This document shows, piece by piece, positions 61,826 to 64,000 of a stretch of 64,000 nucleotides of DNA (the first letter of the stretch is position 1; each line of letters starts with the position of its first letter). The stretch spans positions 1-64,000 of the forward strand of contig CADBKZ010000003.1 of NCBI GenBank assembly GCA_902795355.1, given 5' to 3'. This DNA comes from an uncultured Ruminococcus sp. Its GTDB lineage: Bacteria; Bacillota; Clostridia; Oscillospirales; CAG-272. Made by a program: the position numbers and the translations under genes. The notes under the pieces are model-generated. The model was not told the DNA's origin, searched no databases, and saw only the letters and a list, made by a program, of their open reading frames with translations.

Positions 61826-62848
61826 TTACCGCATGACCAAGTCCCCATCGTCGGGCAACGCGAACGGCAGGGATTTCGGCTCGGCTTGATACCAATATGC
61901 AACGGTGGTGTAATCATCGTATCGCGGCCCCGTCCATCCAAGATTATCCATTACCATTCTGAACGACCGATGAAAATATATGGGGTCTTTTTCATGCCAC
62001 CGATACAGCAAAAAACGCTTTTGACTGTTATACTGTTCTTCCAGATTACCGTATATTGTATACATTCCGACATACAATCCGGAAAAGGTTTGATATTTTT
62101 TTCGGTAAACATCATTCCCGAACGCATAGGAGCCGCAAAAATAGTCCTCTGTTCCCGTGTAGTTCAAGGTTGGATAAACATCGCCGTCCAGATAGATTTT
62201 GGCCTCGCCCTCTACCCAGCAGGTATTGTTTCCGTTCACACCGACAGCCATGGTGAGACCGACAAAACGGCCCGTGCCATCCACACCGTCCAATACAACA
62301 TACGAGCGCCCTTTGCAAACGGGATGCTCCTGCCGATAAACCGCATGGAAATAACCGCTGTTTTGCGGAATTTCCCCATGCCACCCCGATATCATATAAA
62401 ACAGCGAATTTGTTTTTTCACTTCGGTTCTCCACCGTGATCCGACAATGCTTTTGGAAAGGCATTTCAAAATAGCTGTTATAGCCGCGCCCAGGAGCAAC
62501 CAGGATCCGCGAAGAATTCAATGTCGGATAATTGCCGTCCTCATCCACAAAATTTTCATCATACGCGCATCCGAAAAACGCGGACAGCGGTGCCTCCACG
62601 GACGGTTCCGCACTATTATCCCAATAGATCCGAAGAATAAAGGAATGCCCGATATATCCCGTAAACCACATGTGCGTGATCATTCCGGGGCCATCGATGT
62701 TGCAAAGCTCTGCTGTTGCATACGGCTCAATGCGGATCCGCGGATTTAATTTTTCGCAATCTTTTCCCTTTGAACCACCGTTTGGCATCCCTGTCGGATT
62801 CTCCGCGGAAAACGCAAAAGACGTTCGATCTGACCGAATCAAATACAT
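61826..62848 (-). CDS. GH172 (DUF2961) family glycoside hydrolase
   Basis: A 340-residue enzyme of the former DUF2961 family, whose characterised members act on alpha-fructofuranosides or arabinofuranosides. NYTGTEDYFCGSYAFG, with the conserved Glu, and the WHEKDPIYFHRSFRMVMD block are diagnostic. No signal peptide, so it acts inside the cell. ATG 62848 after GAGAGG is preferred over a GTG at 62857. It stands alone, without transporter or regulator genes. Confidence 0.88.
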   Translation of the reverse strand: MYLIRSDRTSFAFSAENPTGMPNGGSKGKDCEKLNPRIRIEPYATAELCNIDGPGMITHMWFTGYIGHSFILRIYWDNSAEPSVEAPLSAFFGCAYDENFVDEDGNYPTLNSSRILVAPGRGYNSYFEMPFQKHCRITVENRSEKTNSLFYMISGWHGEIPQNSGYFHAVYRQEHPVCKGRSYVVLDGVDGTGRFVGLTMAVGVNGNNTCWVEGEAKIYLDGDVYPTLNYTGTEDYFCGSYAFGNDVYRKKYQTFSGLYVGMYTIYGNLEEQYNSQKRFLLYRWHEKDPIYFHRSFRMVMDNLGWTGPRYDDYTTVAYWYQAEPKSLPFALPDDGDLVMR

Positions 62849-62892
62849 TTTCGACACCTCTCAATTCCATGGTTAACATACTTGAACACAAA

Positions 62893-62922
62893 GAACCGCT
62901 GAAACAAATGAATCAGCGGTTC
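62893..62922 (-). terminator. Terminator of the rpoA-rplQ operon
   Basis: 10-bp perfect stem (62893-62902 with 62913-62922) followed by a T-rich stretch on the minus strand, 50 bases after rplQ. Confidence 0.7.
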
Positions 62923-62971
62923 CTTGGCATCGAACGCGAGAATCCACTGTTCGATCGTCATGCTTGGAAAA

Positions 62972-63565
62972 TCAATCCTGTTTTTCCTCAGCGGGAGCTT
63001 CCTCTGCTTTGGGCGCTTCCTCTGCTTTGGGCGCGGCCTTGCGCGTGGTGGTTCTCTTTTTGGGAGCCGCCTTTTCCTCGGTCGCTTCTTCGGCTTTCGG
63101 AGCCGCTTTCTTTGCGGCCGGCTTCTTCTCCCCTGCGGGAGCCGACGCTTTCTTTGCCGCGGGCTTCTTGGCGGCGGGTTTCTCCTCCGCTTTCGGAGCC
63201 TCTTTCACGGCTGCGGCGTCCTTCTCGATCAAACGGACGATGGCCATTTCGGCGGCGTCGCCGCGGCGTGCGCCGATCTTGAAGATCTGCGTATATCCGC
63301 CGTTGCGGTTTGCATACCCCGGGGCGATCTCGTTGAACAGTTTGCTAACGACATCCTCTTTGGTGATATATGCAAGCGCCGCGCGGCGGCTGGCAAGCGT
63401 ATTCTTCTTGCCGAGCGTGATCATTTTTTCCGCCATAGAACGGACCTCTTTCGCTCTGGTGAGCGTGGTTTCGATCTGTCCGTTTTCCAGCAGCAGCGTT
63501 ACCATGCCGCGCAGCATCGCAACGCGGTGCGCGGTCGGTCTGCCGAGTTTTCTTCTTCCGGGCAT
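62972..63565 (-). CDS. rplQ: 50S ribosomal protein L17 with long Ala/Lys/Pro-rich tail
   Basis: A 197-residue protein. The first 115 residues are a complete L17 ([19 protein letters not shown] through [11 protein letters not shown]). The remaining 80 are a low-complexity tail of alternating lysine-rich and glutamate-rich blocks with PAAKK repeats, like bacterial histone H1-type tails. Standard L17 ends near residue 115-125. It follows rpoA as usual. Confidence 0.95.
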   Translation of the reverse strand: MPGRRKLGRPTAHRVAMLRGMVTLLLENGQIETTLTRAKEVRSMAEKMITLGKKNTLASRRAALAYITKEDVVSKLFNEIAPGYANRNGGYTQIFKIGARRGDAAEMAIVRLIEKDAAAVKEAPKAEEKPAAKKPAAKKASAPAGEKKPAAKKAAPKAEEATEEKAAPKKRTTTRKAAPKAEEAPKAEEAPAEEKQD

Positions 63566-63626
63566 TTTGAATCCCTCCTTCTGCTATTTACGAATAAGTT
63601 AAAATGCGATTTGGATGTTGGGAGAA

Positions 63627-64000
63627 TTACTCCTCTTCTCTCTTGAGGTCGAGCCCCAACGAATGGAGCTTTGCGATAACCTCTTCCAGAGACTTTTTGC
63701 CGAGGTTGCGCACTTTGATCATGTCTTCCTCGGTACGGTTGATCAGGTCTTCCACCGTGTCAATGCCCGCGCGCTTCAAGCAATTGAAAGAACGCACCGA
63801 CATGTCAAGTTCCTCAATGGTCATCTCAAGGACCCGTTCTCTCTGGGTCTCCTGTCTTTCAACCATAACTCTCTGCCCCTTCGTCTCCTCGGAAAGGTTG
63901 ATGAAGAGGTTGAGATGCTCGTTGAGAATCTTGGCCCCAAGCGAAACCGCGTCCCTTGCGGAAATGGTTCCGTTGGTGAGCACTTCAAGCGTCAGTTTAT
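63627..64000 (-). CDS. rpoA: RNA polymerase alpha subunit, C-terminal part (gene runs off the window)
   Basis: The visible 124 codons encode the end of the N-terminal domain ([20 protein letters not shown]) and the alpha-CTD ([36 protein letters not shown]). The gene continues beyond base 64000; an apparent GTG at 63983 is internal, since in-frame family sequence continues to the window edge. Gene order rpoA-rplQ is the standard end of the ribosomal protein cluster. Confidence 0.96.
   Translation of the reverse strand, partial: KLTLEVLTNGTISARDAVSLGAKILNEHLNLFINLSEETKGQRVMVERQETQRERVLEMTIEELDMSVRSFNCLKRAGIDTVEDLINRTEEDMIKVRNLGKKSLEEVIAKLHSLGLDLKREEE

Noticed and set aside
1..64000. CRISPR arrays, tRNA or rRNA genes, insertion sequences, prophage
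   Set aside because: No regularly spaced direct repeats, tRNA-like TPsiC sequences, rRNA segments, transposase or integrase were seen on either strand.

Overview
The window looks like chromosomal core sequence from an uncultured, GC-rich, spore-forming member of Clostridia (Bacillota). Three things point there: spoIIR and a BofC-like gene (sporulation), a complete V-type ATPase operon in place of an F-type one, and consistent -35 TTGACA / -10 TATAAT promoters with 17-base spacers and strong AGGAGG-type ribosome binding sites. I see no rRNA, tRNA, CRISPR array, insertion sequence, prophage or origin. Taxonomy below the class is inference.

Layout: 1-3.2 kb holds an acyl carrier protein gene and a leftward argG-argH pair. 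3.4-7.4 kb is a compact lysine/meso-DAP operon, dapA-dapB-ddh-lysA. 7.5-11.5 kb is leftward (upp, an RluA-type pseudouridine synthase, lnt, a methyltransferase). 11.7-19.7 kb is rightward: mtaB, a degenerate PurL-like protein, rpmB, a DUF896 protein, tsaE-tsaB-rpiB-ispD-ispF and rpe, ending in a perfect 56-bp palindrome. 19.8-20.7 kb has a structured leader RNA ahead of a surface lipoprotein gene. 20.8-30.5 kb holds carD and the V-ATPase genes (H-I-K-E-C-F-A-B-D, transcribed leftward). 30.5-36 kb has a hypothetical gene, a DtxR-type regulator, a CapD-like dehydratase, ddl and prmC. 36-37.5 kb has a small acidic membrane protein, rbfA and spoIIR. 37.6-42 kb has a second copy of the structured leader RNA ahead of a 90-residue protein, then a Fur-family regulator with a metal exporter, and a convergent copper ATPase. 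42-54.2 kb carries a BY-kinase, greA, a C-terminal processing protease, a CdaR regulator, rsmE, a TspO-like protein, PBP1A, a BofC-like protein and glpK. 54.2-57.2 kb is the ylxM-ffh-rpsP-khpA cluster. 57.2-58.6 kb is a cobalamin-riboswitch operon (DUF4430 lipoprotein plus ECF S component). 58.7-61.2 kb is nudix-alkD-ribF-PNPOx. The right end has a YccF protein, a GH172 enzyme, rplQ with a long basic tail, and the 3' part of rpoA.

Most notable: (1) two copies of one promoter + nested-stem RNA + terminator module at 19.76-19.96 and 37.57-37.76 kb, with different stem sequences that keep pairing, each just upstream of an unrelated gene. It behaves like an undescribed attenuating leader or small RNA. 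(2) A 691-residue protein alignable by eye to the C-terminal two thirds of large PurL but lacking its catalytic motifs, translated next to mtaB. (3) A probable stand-alone copper chaperone start inside copA. (4) A cobalamin riboswitch that predicts a B12-uptake role for two otherwise uninformative genes.
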